64,000 nt of DNA from Epiperipatus broadwayi (lineage: Eukaryota; Onychophora; Udeonychophora; Euonychophora; Peripatidae), in NCBI GenBank assembly GCA_028023455.1, contig JAQFVV010006208.1, positions 3,890,963-3,954,962 on the forward strand, read 5' to 3'. A program made the translations under genes and the position numbers. This document shows positions 46,096 to 57,424 of the stretch, piece by piece. Numbering within the stretch: position 1 is the first letter of the stretch; the number at the start of each line of letters is the position of its first letter. The notes under the pieces were generated by a model. The model was not told the origin of the DNA. It saw only the letters and a program-made list of their open reading frames with translations, and searched no databases.

Positions 46096-46540
46096 CACAA
46101 GCATAAAAGGTGGTCATGTGATGTTTATTGGCTTAAAACCAATCCTGCCTAATAGGATAGTGATGGCTATGGTTATTAAAGAACCAAAGACACCAAAATG
46201 TATGGGTACTGAACTGAGTTCAGACCCATATGACTATATAAGCTAATGGGCTTGGATTGAAAACATTAAGGTATTTTCAGTTTAAGACTCATAGTTTTGT
46301 AGTTAAGTGGAGACAAAAGGTGGCTGCTGGAGGGTTGCATTAGATCCTAAGATCTAGGTGCAGTGCTCTCAGATCCAAGGCTCCTCACTGATGAAGGCCA
46401 CAAGCCAGAAACTAGTCTGGGGATATTGGATGAGTAGGCACTAGATGGGGATTTTATGCACAAGCTTTCTGGCATCCATTGATTACTCTAACTTGCTGTG
46501 TGTGTCAATACGTTTAGTGAGTTTTGCTTATTTATAAGAC
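46096..46540 (+). repeat. Family C ribozyme repeat, long form
   Basis: The best example of the long C form: 'gatgtttattggcttaaa', 'ggatagtgatggctatgg', 'gtatgggtactgaactgag', 'gaaaacattaaggtatttt', 'ggtggctgctggagggttg', ribozyme, and 'gtgagttttgcttattta' at the end. It supplies the reference ribozyme below. Confidence 0.85.
46373..46431 (+). ncRNA. Hammerhead ribozyme, type I (family C, reference copy, fully intact)
   Basis: Self-cleaving RNA fold. The outer stem I pairs AUCCAA (46373-46378) with UUGGAU (46426-46431). The internal loop is GGC/UA. The inner stem I pairs UCCUCA (46382-46387) with UGGGGA (46418-46423). CUGAUGA is 46388-46394. Stem II is GGC/GCC (46396-46398 with 46404-46406), loop CACAA, with unpaired A on each side. 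GAAA is 46408-46411. Stem III is A46411-U46416 and C46412-G46415 around UA. GUC ends at C46417, after which cleavage is predicted. Every invariant core base is present. Two A residues flanking stem II in place of the usual first G-C pair are the one oddity. Known relatives occur in retrotransposons and Penelope-like elements of animals. Confidence 0.88.
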
Positions 46541-47012
46541 CTTTTGATGCAGTAATAAGTCATCTGTCTATCATCCATATGACCTAGTATTGTAAATGAA
46601 ATTATTTTCAAGAGGCTTAGGAATTGCACTCAGGTATTAGACCCTCAGCCAACATAGCTAACTTTCCAAAATTAATCATTGCAAAGGTATCTAACTTTCC
46701 TTAACTACAGGGTAAAACAAACATAGAAAATTGGTCAAGTTTCATTACTCAACAATTAGTAAGCGTGTCCAATAGTACCTTCCAATGGACTGTTCTTTTA
46801 TGATGACTATCATCTCCCTGGAGTGGACTCGTTATTAAAAAATATTGTTTTTCTATTTATTTAAAATGGTCTACTGAAGAAAGTGGATATTAGGGGGAAA
46901 TATATATGAAATAAAAATAAATTGTTTTGCTAACAAAAAATACGTACACAAAATAAAAATTCATAAAACTAAAAAAATGAGTTCAGTAAAACAAAATAAA
47001 TTAATATATACA

Positions 47013-47790
47013 TACAGGGTTTTTTTTTAAATAAAAAAAAGGTGTCGGAACTCACTTCTCGTCAAGTTTTTTATTAAAGAAAATTATATTCAAATATCAT
47101 TTAAATGAAATTTAAAGCAGCTTTTCCAATGTTATGAAACAAATAAAAAAATTAAACAAAATTTACCATAATTTATTTTATTTTAGATATGTCAAATCTA
47201 AAGCAAAAATTATTATTTATTTGATCCAATGACCAGCAATCCGGACAGTTATTTTGAGTTCAGCATTGCATCTCATGATCTGTTTGAGATGATTTAGGAA
47301 CAGCAACTTGCACCAATATTTCCATTTTTTCTATCGTCATTTTGGACTTTTTATTAATGGGACCGACGATCGAGAAGTAACTGGAAATGTTTTTATTTTT
47401 AAACTTCGGGTAAACTTTTACACTAAAAAATAAAAATAATCACGTCAAATTTGTGTAAAAATAAAGAAATTAAACATTCCATACACTGTCAATCACTACG
47501 CAGGTGCGTTCAATCATAAACGTCAGACGTTACTGCTGCACATGCGTCGTGTAATCAGTTGTTGACCACAGACCAATGGGGAAGTGGACAAGTCTATTTC
47601 TCACTACATTAGAGTGCGAATTTCGAATATATTCATATTTCATCCGATTTGTTCAAATTATATAAGTATAGATTGTAATTATGTATATGCGATACCGTTT
47701 CATATAATTACGTTTCAAACATTAAAAGTACACTAAAAAAGATGCCGAAATGCTAATCCACCACGTTACATGACTAAAAAAAGCCCTGTA
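47013..47790. mobile_element. Terminal-inverted-repeat element (CAGGG...CCCTG)
   Basis: About 775 bp bounded by TACAGGGTTTTTTTT and AAAAAAAGCCCTGTA with TA at each edge. No transposase frame was seen. The TA flanks suit a TA-targeting DNA transposon. Confidence 0.65.
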
Positions 47791-48439
47791 TACATGTATA
47801 AAAACAGCAGAATAAAAAAGAAAGATAACATGGGCTTTAGTTATAGCAAATAGTTTTTTTTTTTTTTTTATAAATTCTTGTTTTAGCTATAGAAATTATT
47901 GCTAGATCAGGTTAATTGATCTTGGGACATTATTGTTCATTAAATTATTATTTTTTAATTTTCAATTTAGAAAACTATCTTAGACTGTTATTCATTTATA
48001 GATAATGGTATTGGAATTTTTTGAGTAGACTAAGACAGGATAGGAATCACTAAGAAAAATTTAATATTTGGAATTACGTAAAATGATATGGAAAAAAAAA
48101 TACTGATATAAAAGAAAAAATGAACGATTAGCAAAAAGAAGGATAATATCATGAAATATATAGAGATCTACAAAGAATTATATAGTAATAAGGAACTGAA
48201 AAAATCAAACAACATCTACAATTAGAATATCTTCTTAATTATCAATCATTTTAAATGAAGAGATGAGACCTGCAATTAAATTTATGAAGAAAGAAAAAAC
48301 TCCAGGAAATGATAAAATTATTATTGATTAAAAGAAGCAGATAAAGAAATAGAAACTTATTGGCAAAACTCTGTACTTAAATGTGTAAATGATAAGAAAA
48401 TGGCATAGTGATATTTAATAAAAATGATAAAGAAAAATA

Positions 48440-48600
48440 AGTATTAATATCGTCTATATTCTTTATTGCATTTTACAATGCTTTTTTACAACCCTCTATT
48501 GATAGTTTCAATTGCCCCAACAGTCTTCTTCAGAACTATAACAAACACAATACAAATACATGAATACAAATTTACATGTTCTTTTTCATGTTAATAATAT
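48440..48600 (-). repeat. Family E repeat inserted in the LINE
   Basis: Minus-strand E copy with 'ctgaagaagactgttgggg' and 'caattgaaactatcaatag', splitting the RTE frame near 48440. Confidence 0.7.
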
Positions 48601-48602
48601 AT

Positions 48603-48715
48603 GTCATCAAGTATTGGTGGTCAAGAGGTCAGTGACAGTTGCTTTACAAGCAGTTGTCCCGGGTTAGCGGGTTCACTTCCTGGCTGATGCTATGACACAT
48701 GAGAAAATATATATA
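48603..48715 (+). repeat. tRNA-derived SINE inserted in the LINE
   Basis: Plus strand with A-box-like 'ggtcaagaggtcagtg', B-box 'gggttcacttcc' and tail 'gctatgacacatgagaaaa'. It lies directly after the E copy inside the LINE. Confidence 0.8.
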
Positions 48716-50094
48716 TATGAGTCTGCCTAATTTTCAGAGATTTCCTTACAGAAATTTGTTATTAATTATAATAAATATATAAATATGAGTTGCCATTTGC
48801 CTTTGTATTTGTATTTATGAAAAAGCATTTGATTCTACAAGCTTTTCTTCAGTGATTAAAGCATTGGATCATCAAGATATAGATCCATGATATTGTCATA
48901 TTCTAAAGAATATTTATAAAAATGCAACAGCAACAGTTAGGTTACATAATGATACTAGGAGGGCTAACATTGAGAAGGGTATAAGACAGAGTGACTCCAT
49001 ATCTCCAAAACTTTTTACAGCAGTGCAGCAAGAAGTATTTTGTGGATTAAAATGGGAAGCTAAAGTAGTAAAAGTAATTGGAAAAAATCATCGAGATTTT
49101 GCTAATGATGTAGTTGTTTTGGCAAATAATGCTTCAGAGCTCAAGAGTTATGAGATGAAAGTAAGAAAGTAGGACTAAAACTAAACAAAAAGACTAGAAT
49201 AATGTTCAATGAATTTTCTCAAAAGATGAAAATAAAGCTTGATAAGAATGAGTTAGAAGAAGTTAAGAACTACAAATACCTGGTCAGATTATACTATAGA
49301 TGGAAACATAATGGATGAAATTAAATCATAGAATTAAACTTGGTTGGGGTCATTTTGGTAGAAATAATGTAATATTATCAGGAAGTATGCCTATATGTTT
49401 GAAAGGGAAAGTTTTTAAGAAATGTGTTTTCTCAGTTTTTACTTATGGATCTGAGACTTGAATACTTAATAGAAAAGCTATACAGAGACTTCAGACCACT
49501 CAAAGAAGTATGGAGAGATTCATGTTAGGAGTAACAAGAAGAGATCGAAAACAATACATGGGTAAGAGAACAAACAGATATTACTGACATTGTTGAAAGA
49601 ATTAAAAGATTGAAATAGAATTGGGCTGGATATATTTCTAGAAGGGATGATAATAGATGGGACAATCAAAATCTTAAAGTGGATTCCAAGAAATTGTAAA
49701 AAAGCCAAATAAAGACCACATGAGAGATGTATGGATGAAAAAAGTAAGTGTGCAGGGGTGATGTGAAAAAGAGGTTAAAGATAGAAGATGGATTAAACTA
49801 GGAAAGACCTTCACCCTGCAATGGATTGATAATGGTTGTCAATGAGATTATTGGTAATGAATGAGCTAATCCATAATGAGTGATTTAAAAATTAATTAAT
49901 GAAATGAAATTCACTTAATATAATGATGATAGCAAAATAAAACAAAATCATAAATATTATTTATATAAATAAATATTTTATCAAGCAGAGTATTATTTAA
50001 TTGGCAGATAACTATGTTCAATAATTATTTCTAGAATTGTATTATCACATATTGCAAACAATTCACAGAAACTGAAATAGATTATATCAGTATA

Positions 50095-50285
50095 ATTTTA
50101 ATATTAATATCATTTATATTCTTTATTACTTTTTACAATGCTTTTTTACAATCTACTATTGACGATTTTGATTGCCCAGCAATCTTCTTCAGAGCTTCTA
50201 CATAAATTTCTGAGGAAGATTGCTGGGGCAATCGAAACCATCAATAGTGGGTTGTAAAAAATAATAAAAAATCTAAATGATATTA
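50095..50285. repeat. Family E fold-back
   Basis: Inverted E arms meet near 50190. The plus arm contains CUGAGGA (50210-50216), a six-base-pair hairpin GAUUGC/GCAAUC (50218-50223 with 50228-50233) and GAAA (50234-50237). The order of motifs is like a hammerhead, but no pairing stem I or NUH site could be found, so it is not called a ribozyme. Confidence 0.65.
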
Positions 50286-50447
50286 ATATTATATGGATTT
50301 GGTAGTGCAATAAGAAAGGTAAAGTTATAATACTTCACAAAGTGTATAATTTTACTAAAAATTAATATATTTTATTAAAGAACTTTAGATAGTATGCTTT
50401 ATTTGCCAATCACTTTGTAAAGCTTTATATTTAAAATTTATAATCAT

Positions 50448-50905
50448 CACATGATTACCATTTCTTACGCTTGCTCATAACTGTTATTAGAACTTGGAAA
50501 ACTCTCCATACAGTAGTGCCACTCAGTGCAAGCCAGAGTAATCAATGGATTCCAGAAGGCTTGTGAATAAAATCCCCATCTAATGTGTACTCATAAAATT
50601 CCCCAGACTTGTTTCTGGCTTGTGACCTTCATCACTGAAGTGCCTTAGATCTGAGAGCATTGCATTTAGATCTTAGGATCTAATGCAACCCTCCAGCAGC
50701 CACCTTTTATCTCTACTTAACTACAGAACTATGAGTCTTAAATTTAAAACACTTTAATGTTTTCAGTCCAAGCTCATTAGCTTATTTATTCATATAAGTC
50801 TAAACTGGGTTCAGTACCTATATATTTTGGTGATGTTGGTTTTATAATAACCATAGCCACCACTATCTTATTAGGTAGGATTGGTTTTAATCCAATAAAC
50901 ATCAC
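50448..50905 (-). repeat. Family C ribozyme repeat, C3 lost
   Basis: Minus-strand long form, from 'actctccatacagtagtg' to 'gtaggattggttttaatcc'. The ribozyme at about 50597-50650 reads GUGAUGA (C3 to G), so it should be dead, but stem II (GGU/GCC), GAAA and GUC are kept. Confidence 0.75.
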
Positions 50906-51390
50906 ATGATCATTTCCTATGCTTGCTTATAACTGTTATTAAAACAGGCAAAGCTCTCTATATGTATTGCCACTCACTGCAAATCAGAGCAATCGATGGA
51001 TTCCAGAAGACTCGTGCATAAATTCCCATCTAGTGCCTACTCATCCAATATACCCAGACTAGTTTTTGTCATGTGACCTTCATCACTGAAGTGCCTTAGA
51101 TCTGAGAGCATTGCATTTAGATCTTATGATCTAATACAACCCTCCAGCAGCCACCTTTTATCTCTACTTAACTACAAAACTATGAGTCTTAATTTGAAAA
51201 CACTAATATTTTCAATCCAAGCTCATTAGTTTATATAGTCATATAGATCTAAACTCATTTCAGTACCTAGACATTTTGGTGACTTTGATTACTCTGGCTT
51301 GCACTGAGTGGCAATACTTACAAGGAGTTTTGCCTGTTTAAATAACAGTTATAAGCAAGCATAGGAAATGGTGATCATGTGATGTTTATT
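50906..51390 (-). repeat. Family C ribozyme repeat, C3 lost, adjacent copy
   Basis: Shares the C3 to G change and 'catcactgaagtgcc' with the preceding copy, so the two are probably a local duplication. The ribozyme at 51043-51102 also lost GAAA. A plus-strand arm follows at 51290-51385. Confidence 0.7.
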
Positions 51391-51394
51391 AACT

Positions 51395-51640
51395 GTTATT
51401 AAAACATGAAAAACTCTTCATACAGTAGTGCCACTCAGTGCGAGCCAGAGTAAGCAATGGATTCCAGAAGGCTTGCATGTAAAATCTTTATCTAGTACCT
51501 GCTCTTCAGTGAGGAGCTTTGATTCTGGGAATCTTGGATGAGTAGGCACTATATGTGCAAGCCTTCTGGCATCCATTGATTACTCTGGCTTACACTGAGT
51601 GGCAAAGCTATATGGAGAGTTTTGCCTGTTTTAATTTGCA
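51395..51640. repeat. Family C fold-back, ribozyme core deleted
   Basis: Two arms with a short, rearranged centre near 51500-51545. No complete hammerhead core remains. Confidence 0.65.
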
Positions 51641-51889
51641 ATCATATGAATAAGCTTCCATCAATATTTTTCTAATGTTTACCAAAGCAATTACTTCAAC
51701 AGATTTATATACGGTCAGATAAATAGGCATACTTTTGATTAAATTTAAATAATAATGGGAACAATGACTTCCAATAACACTTTTTAGTTATAAAATATAT
51801 AGATTGTAATTATATAGGAGGTAATCATCCCTTCTTATTAGGGTCATTAAACCAGTGATGTTAAAACTGCAAGGATACTCTCACCCCAC

Positions 51890-52252
51890 AAGATAGAGAC
51901 TATTAGGCAGGATTGGTATTAAACCACAAACATCACATGATCACTATTTCTTATGCTTGCTCATAACTGTTATTAAACAGGGAAAACTCTCCATACAATA
52001 GTGTCACTCAGTACAAGCCAGAGTAATGAATGGATTCCAGAAGGCTTGTGCACAAAATTTAGGTGCAGTGCACTCAGATCCAAGGCTCCTCAATGATGAA
52101 GGCTACAAGCCAGAAACTAGCCTGGGGATATTGGATGAGTAGGCACTAGATGGGGATTTTATGCACAAGCCTTCTGGCATTCATTGCTTACTCTGACTTG
52201 CACTGAGTGGCGCTACTGTATGGAGAGTTTTGCCTGTTTTAAGATAGAGACT
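51890..52252 (+). mobile_element. Family C retroposon with 12-bp target duplication
   Basis: Element 51902-52240 between AAGATAGAGACT (51890-51901 and 52241-52252). Variable end 'attaggcaggattggtatt' at left, constant end 'gttttgcctgtttt' at right. The ribozyme at 52077-52136 has AUGAUGA and GCC in place of CUGAUGA and GUC, so it is dead. An outer inverted repeat (51862-51901 with 52278-52325) shows that it landed in an older inverted repeat. Confidence 0.9.
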
Positions 52253-52432
52253 TTGACAAAATAAGAATGACCACCCCCAGTCTCTATTTTGTGGTTGGAA
52301 TAAGAGTATCCTTGCAGTTTTATCATACTGTTTAACAGCATTACTCTAGAGGGGTGAAGATTTCTATGTAATTACAATCTAAGCACTGCATCTGTAAAAT
52401 TCATTGATTATTACAAAATATGTAGATGTATC

Positions 52433-52717
52433 ATGAACAATACATCTAGATTCAAACCTGGTCTGCACACTTCCCAGTGCAAAAGCTCGTATAGGAGGGC
52501 TTCAGGCAGGCCAGGGCATGGTTCTATATTCCTTGAGCACCAAAAGGCAACAGGACATCAATTTATCCCCTCCCATACAATTATTCAATACACTGAAAGA
52601 AATGACTCAAAGAGAAAAATAAGGGAGGCTTGCTATATATCCAATAATCCGAATGCTATCAACCATAGAGACTCATCCCCCCCCTACACAAATGGATGCT
52701 CCGATTTAAATATTTAA
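52433..52717 (+). pseudogene. Penelope-like element GIY-YIG endonuclease, C-terminal fragment
   Basis: The open frame of 94 codons matches the C-terminal part of the GIY-YIG endonuclease that ends Penelope-like polymerases. Visible: R-F-K-P-G-L-H-T near residues 6-13, H-G-S-I-F-L-E-H-Q-K-A-T-G-H (28-42) and the ending K-R-K-I-R-E-A-C-Y-I-S-N-N-P-N-A-I-N (61-79), followed by a stop. The catalytic G-Y and Y-I-G residues of the start of the domain are not found upstream. The start codon is arbitrary. No reverse transcriptase is present here. Penelope-like elements are known to carry hammerhead ribozymes, and a family C copy ends 180 bp upstream. Confidence 0.7.
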
Positions 52718-52854
52718 CCTTGAATTTAAATCTCTTCCAATAAATACAATTATACTCATCTCCCTATTATTAGTCTACTTCACCTTGCTATGAATCTGAG
52801 AATTCCATAAGTTCTTGAAAGTGCTAAGCCAATAACAAGTTTTTCTACAGTTAT

Positions 52855-53362
52855 GTATAATAACGTGAAAGCTAAAACCTTTGAAAGATGTACCTTAAAC
52901 ATGCTTATGTGACAGCCAATCAGATATAATAATAACTGCATGTGGAACTCCCAATTCTAAAACACGTCAGAACTATAAGAAAAAGATGGGACCCACCTTC
53001 TTCTATGCCTAAATTTATATATAAATAAGCCAGATCCAAGCATTTCAAATTAAAAGAAATCATTTCATTAGATTTAAAAATTGCTTCATAGTAAATTGAA
53101 AGATTTCCGGTTGTTTACTTATATATAATATTTAGTGAATTAAATGTGAAGGTATTTTAAGCTTCACTCTTTTAATTCAAAATGCTTGAGTCTGTCTTAT
53201 TTACATATAAATTTAGGCATAGAAGAAAGTGGGTCCCATCTTAGAGTTCTGACTTGTGTTTTAGAATTGGGAGTTCCACATGCAGTTATTATTACATCTG
53301 ATTGGCTGTCACATAAGCATGTTTAAGGCACATCTTTCAAAGGTTTAGCTTTTACATTAATG
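52855..53362. mobile_element. Fold-back element with arms of about 200 bp
   Basis: The arms 52868-53062 and 53160-53355 are inverted repeats of each other: 'gatgggacccacc' against 'gtgggtcccatc', and 'gtgacagccaatcagat' against 'atctgattggctgtcac'. No ribozyme motif was found. A MITE of unknown family. Confidence 0.8.
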
Positions 53363-53923
53363 CATTCTTAACTGCTTGCGCTTAATAAATTTGATATATT
53401 TACATTAGTTATGTATAAGTGTACTTATTACATTTATTAAACAAGATAAATGGATTACCTGATAATATCGTCCTTCTATTTGCAAGGAATGCCAACTAAG
53501 CACAATATTTATTAATGATGATAATATTTTACAGTATATAAAGAGACATAAAAAATGTATTCCAATATTCTTTCAATCTTCTGCAGAAATTTCACGATGT
53601 CCCATTGCGTATATTTTCTATGTATATAGTTTATATTTATTTTAAATCTGAGTGCCCTATTTTAGAATTATAAAATTTAACAATGAAAACCATATTTTAT
53701 ACTTCCATTTAGAACATTTTAGTATGTATTCTAATTGTACATTATTTATTCAAGTGATTTTATGAATTTAGATTTCATTACTTAATCCAATATTGTTATC
53801 ACCATGAAATGAGTTTGATTTTGATGTTACTCTATATAGGTTCTCCACAGAGGCTCATGGGCAGAAGTTTTACTATTTACCCCATTTTGTCTATGATGAT
53901 TCATATTAAATTATAAGTGTATT

Positions 53924-54426
53924 TACTAGAACAGGGGTGGGAAAATAGTGGCCCATGGGCCACATGCAGCCCACTAAGAGTTTTTATGTTGCCCGCCAAG
54001 ATAATCAGAAAAATCCACCTTGAACTGAGATTTCCTTTCCGCATGTGACTGAAGATTTGTCTCATATCCACTAGGATGGCCACGTCAATACACATGTGCA
54101 GCATAGATACGATGTGCAGTGCTTTTCCAGTTGATCTGATTAATTTCAATTTTGTCTTTGCATTAGCAAATATATACATTTCCAATTTTAGTGAAACTAT
54201 GAACCCTCCGAAAAAATGTAAAATTGGTGATGAATGTCATATGTTTAATGAAGAATGGACAAAACAAATATTAATTTGGTAATACTAAAGCTGTGTGTTT
54301 ATTGGGTCATGAAAAAGGTGCAACCCTCCACTAATCTTCACTTCCACAAAGTGGCCCTTGATGTGGCCTTTCGCTAACCTCTGCAGCCCCCAAGCCAAAA
54401 CAATTGCCCATCACTGTATTAGAGTT
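53924..54426 (+). mobile_element. hAT-type remnant with transposase N-terminus
   Basis: Ends CAGGGGTGGGAAA (about 53932) and the complement-like TTGCCCATCACTG (near 54418), with 8-bp flanks TACTAGAA and TATTAGAG (six of eight). Inside, 54197-54280 encodes M-N-P-P-K-K-C-K-I-G-D-E-C-H, F-N-E-E-W-T, which matches the start of hAT transposases of the ZBED-like type, then shifts frame and stops. An internally deleted copy. Confidence 0.7.
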
Positions 54427-54643
54427 ATGCACTTAAATTGTTAATATGTATTAAATAAAATTCAGAGGTCTTTCTCCTTTTTAAGCAAAAAAAAAAAAAA
54501 CGTTCTATAATATTTCCCTTTCTTGGTATTTTGCCATAGTAATTATCTTCATCTGGGGTCAAATTCACTTGCTTCTTCATTCATTTAATTTCATTTCTAA
54601 TAAACCAATGTTTCCTGATGTTAAAACATCTTTACAAAATATA

Positions 54644-54980
54644 TAATTTTATAAATTAAACCACTAAACATCACATGTTCACCATTTCTTATGCTTGCTC
54701 ATAACTGTTGTTAAAACAAGCAAAACTCTCCATATAGTAGTGCCACTCAATGCATGTCAAAGTATTCAATGGATGCCAGAAGGTTTGGTGCATAAAATCT
54801 CTATCTAGTGCCTACTCATCCAATATCCCCAGACTAGTTTCTAGATTATAGCTTTCATCAGCGAGGAGCCTTGGATCTGACAGCACTGCACCAAGCCTTC
54901 TGGCATTCATTTGATTACTCTAGCTTGCACTGAGTGGCACTACTGTATGGAGAGTATTGCCTGTTTTAATTTTATAAATT
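54644..54980 (-). mobile_element. Family C retroposon with 14-bp target duplication
   Basis: Element 54658-54966 between TAATTTTATAAATT (54644-54657 and 54967-54980). It has a minus-strand ribozyme arm and a plus-strand arm, constant end at right. Confidence 0.9.
54818..54876 (-). ncRNA. Hammerhead ribozyme, type I (family C, intact core, weak stem II)
   Basis: CUGAUGA, GAAA and GUC intact. The outer stem I AUCCAA/UUGGAU is complete and the inner UCCUCG/UGGGGA pairs with G-U. Stem II has only AG/CU, which is weak. Confidence 0.6.
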
Positions 54981-54999
54981 GAAATACAAAATATATTCA

Positions 55000-56025
55000 A
55001 GTTACATAAAAAAAAATTACATCCCTTCATATTCACTTGTATTATATAGATTAACATATTTTAAATATCGCTTTAGATAGATTACATATTTTAATTAGAA
55101 TATTATTTTTTATTAATCTTCTAGACTATCCAATTATATTACACATAATTCCACACATATACATCCAACAATTACAGATTAAAATTCGACACTTTATATC
55201 TTAGATGTTATTTCTTTTGTTACTTTATTTATAACATGACTAATAATAAATTTTAAAAAAAATCAGGGTTTGAACTCAAATTCCACAATTATAATACTTG
55301 TATATATTTTTTTTCTAAAAAGGATATTTGGTGATGAGTGTTGGTTATAATACTTATAGAAAATCTAATCTGCTTTAGGCAGGAAACATTTTTCAAACCC
55401 ATCATTCATGTAAATTACAATCCTTATTAAAAACTAAATCAATTGAAATTTTTAAATACGTATTTAATTTAAAGAAATTATAATTTTAAATATCTTATAA
55501 TTTTTGATTATTTTTATTTCGCAGTTTATACACTTATCCATTACATTTTTTGCTTTTAAATTTCCTTTTAAAATTACTAGTATAACTGTCAGATTTTATT
55601 TTGATTCTAATTATAGTATATCTCTAGCTTTAGGACAATCTTATTATCTTTCAAAAAATGTCATTCTTGTTCAAATATGATATACATAATTGTTTGTTCT
55701 ACTATTAGTTTTCTTGTTCTCAGTAAAATAGTTATGAACATTTTACAAAATTACAATGGTTATTATATTTGTAGTATATATATATGTTAAAATATTATAT
55801 ATAAACTTAAGATTGTGTAGATAATTTGGGTTTTACTCGAGATATCTGGATAAAGCAAGAAGTCTTTTCATGAATTACCCAATGAAAGTTGTTCGGTAGC
55901 AGCTTATTAATTTGAATGTAGAAGAGAACTCATTTCTTCGTTAAAGGTATTCTCTAACACTTTAATAACACCAGTATTGCGTATCAAGAGTTAACTAATT
56001 TGAAATATATTTAAAAATATGAAAT
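55000..56025. other. Unassigned noncoding stretch
   Basis: AT-rich DNA with no gene or repeat I recognise. Confidence 0.5.
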
Positions 56026-56410
56026 ATATAGGGGGTTTGAAGTCAGACTTTTACATGACCCTCAACCATCCATGCTATCTCATACCGCTGATACTCTTGA
56101 TCACACACGTATCGAAAAGTTAAATAATCATCAATGTCGAAAGACAAATCGACATAAAAAAAGTCATATATCACATGACCCCCACTTCTTTTTAAGATTG
56201 TAAATTATAAACAAAGAGCTTTGCTAATTGCTCAATTAGCAAAGAGCTTTGCTAATTGCTCAATTAGCAAAGCTCTTTGTTTATAAATCGACATATGTGT
56301 GATCAAGTGTATCAGCAGTATGAGATAGTATGGATAGTTATGGGTCGTATGAAAGTCTGAGTTCAAACCCCCTATATATTACATATATAAGTGCAGTTAT
56401 GAAAAAGCCT
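56026..56410. repeat. Family A fold-back without ribozyme, with a nested hairpin
   Basis: Outer arms are A 3' ends (56028-56150 on the minus strand, 56285-56405 on the plus strand). The centre holds two copies of a 28-bp unit ('gagctttgctaattgctc' then 'aattagcaa') that form a strong hairpin, at about 56215-56275. No ribozyme is present. It is a derivative of family A that keeps only the terminal parts. Confidence 0.75.
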
Positions 56411-57424
56411 GTACTGTAGGGGGGAAAAAATCATATTTTAAAATATGAAAGAAAGAAATACATTACCCTCTTTTTTTGAAACCGTTAAAATTAAATTATT
56501 ATTCAATGTTGAATTTTTGGTAGCTTTTGTAAAAGATTTAAAATCAGATAAAGGAATAAGTTTATAAAATTATATCCGTAATTTTTTTAAAATATAAAGT
56601 TTTATATTTATAAACATGTTATTCTTTAATAAAAATTGCTTTCATAAAATTCCACTGGCATTTCTTAACCAGGTAATGATTCAACCCCTAAGAATAAACG
56701 TATAGCTGTTGAAATGCGCACACACTTCCGCCGTTCATCCCAATTTTAGCTTCTATTAGTAAAGAGCTTTCACATTGTCCGAAAGCTGAAAATGGTTTCA
56801 TTACTTTTATTATCTTATTGTGGAAATAATTATTGGAAGTGGAGGATTAACTCAAATATTCATTGTACGAGGAATTTCCTTCTCAAATGTTGGCACAATT
56901 TTGTTAATTATTTATTTAAATATAAAAAAAAAAAATAGAGGGTGCTGCAATTCGACAAAGCGTATGCATCGCATCGCATGTATGAATTATTAATCGTTAT
57001 AGATTATTAATTCCCTATCTTAAATTGTTTTTAGATGTGATTGCTATGTATCTTTACTAAACAATTTTTGACATAATTTCGAATTTATTTATTTTTATCA
57101 CTTTTTTAATTATTATAAATAACAACAATAATAGTAACAGCAACTAGAATAAAACTGATAATGATAAGCGCTAAGCCTTTAATTCATTGAGTTTCTATTA
57201 AAATAAATACAAATTAACCAAACTATTAGATAGCACATAATTATTTACATTTTTATATGTAATAAAGCTAGTGATGGGGAGTGCAAAAATCATACTCATT
57301 TGTTCTTAACAATAAAAATAATAAATAAATATAACGGTAATTAACTAATACATACAGACTTCAAATCCGTTGAAGTACTTTCGGTCTGGTGTTGTCAGGT
57401 TTGGAGAATGTGATAGACGTTTCA

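Larger units (their letters stand above)
48030..49850 (+). pseudogene. RTE-type LINE, reverse transcriptase, with nested insertions
   Basis: A broken, 5'-truncated retrotransposon polymerase. Fingers near 48260-48430 (consensus-like E-K-T-P-G-N-D-K and K-C-V-N-D-K-K). It is interrupted by an E copy (48440-48600) and a SINE (48603-48715). It then resumes with K-A-F-D-S-T near 48825, A-N-I-E-K-G-I-R-Q-S-D-S near 48970, F-A-N-D-V-V-V-L at the F-A-D-D site (about 49096-49120), R-I-M-F-N-E-F, N-W-A-G-Y-I-S-R-R-D-D-N-R-W near 49618-49662 and the 3' tail. One catalytic aspartate is N, and frameshifts break the frame at several points. It shares sequence with the minus-strand copy at 57425. Confidence 0.85.
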
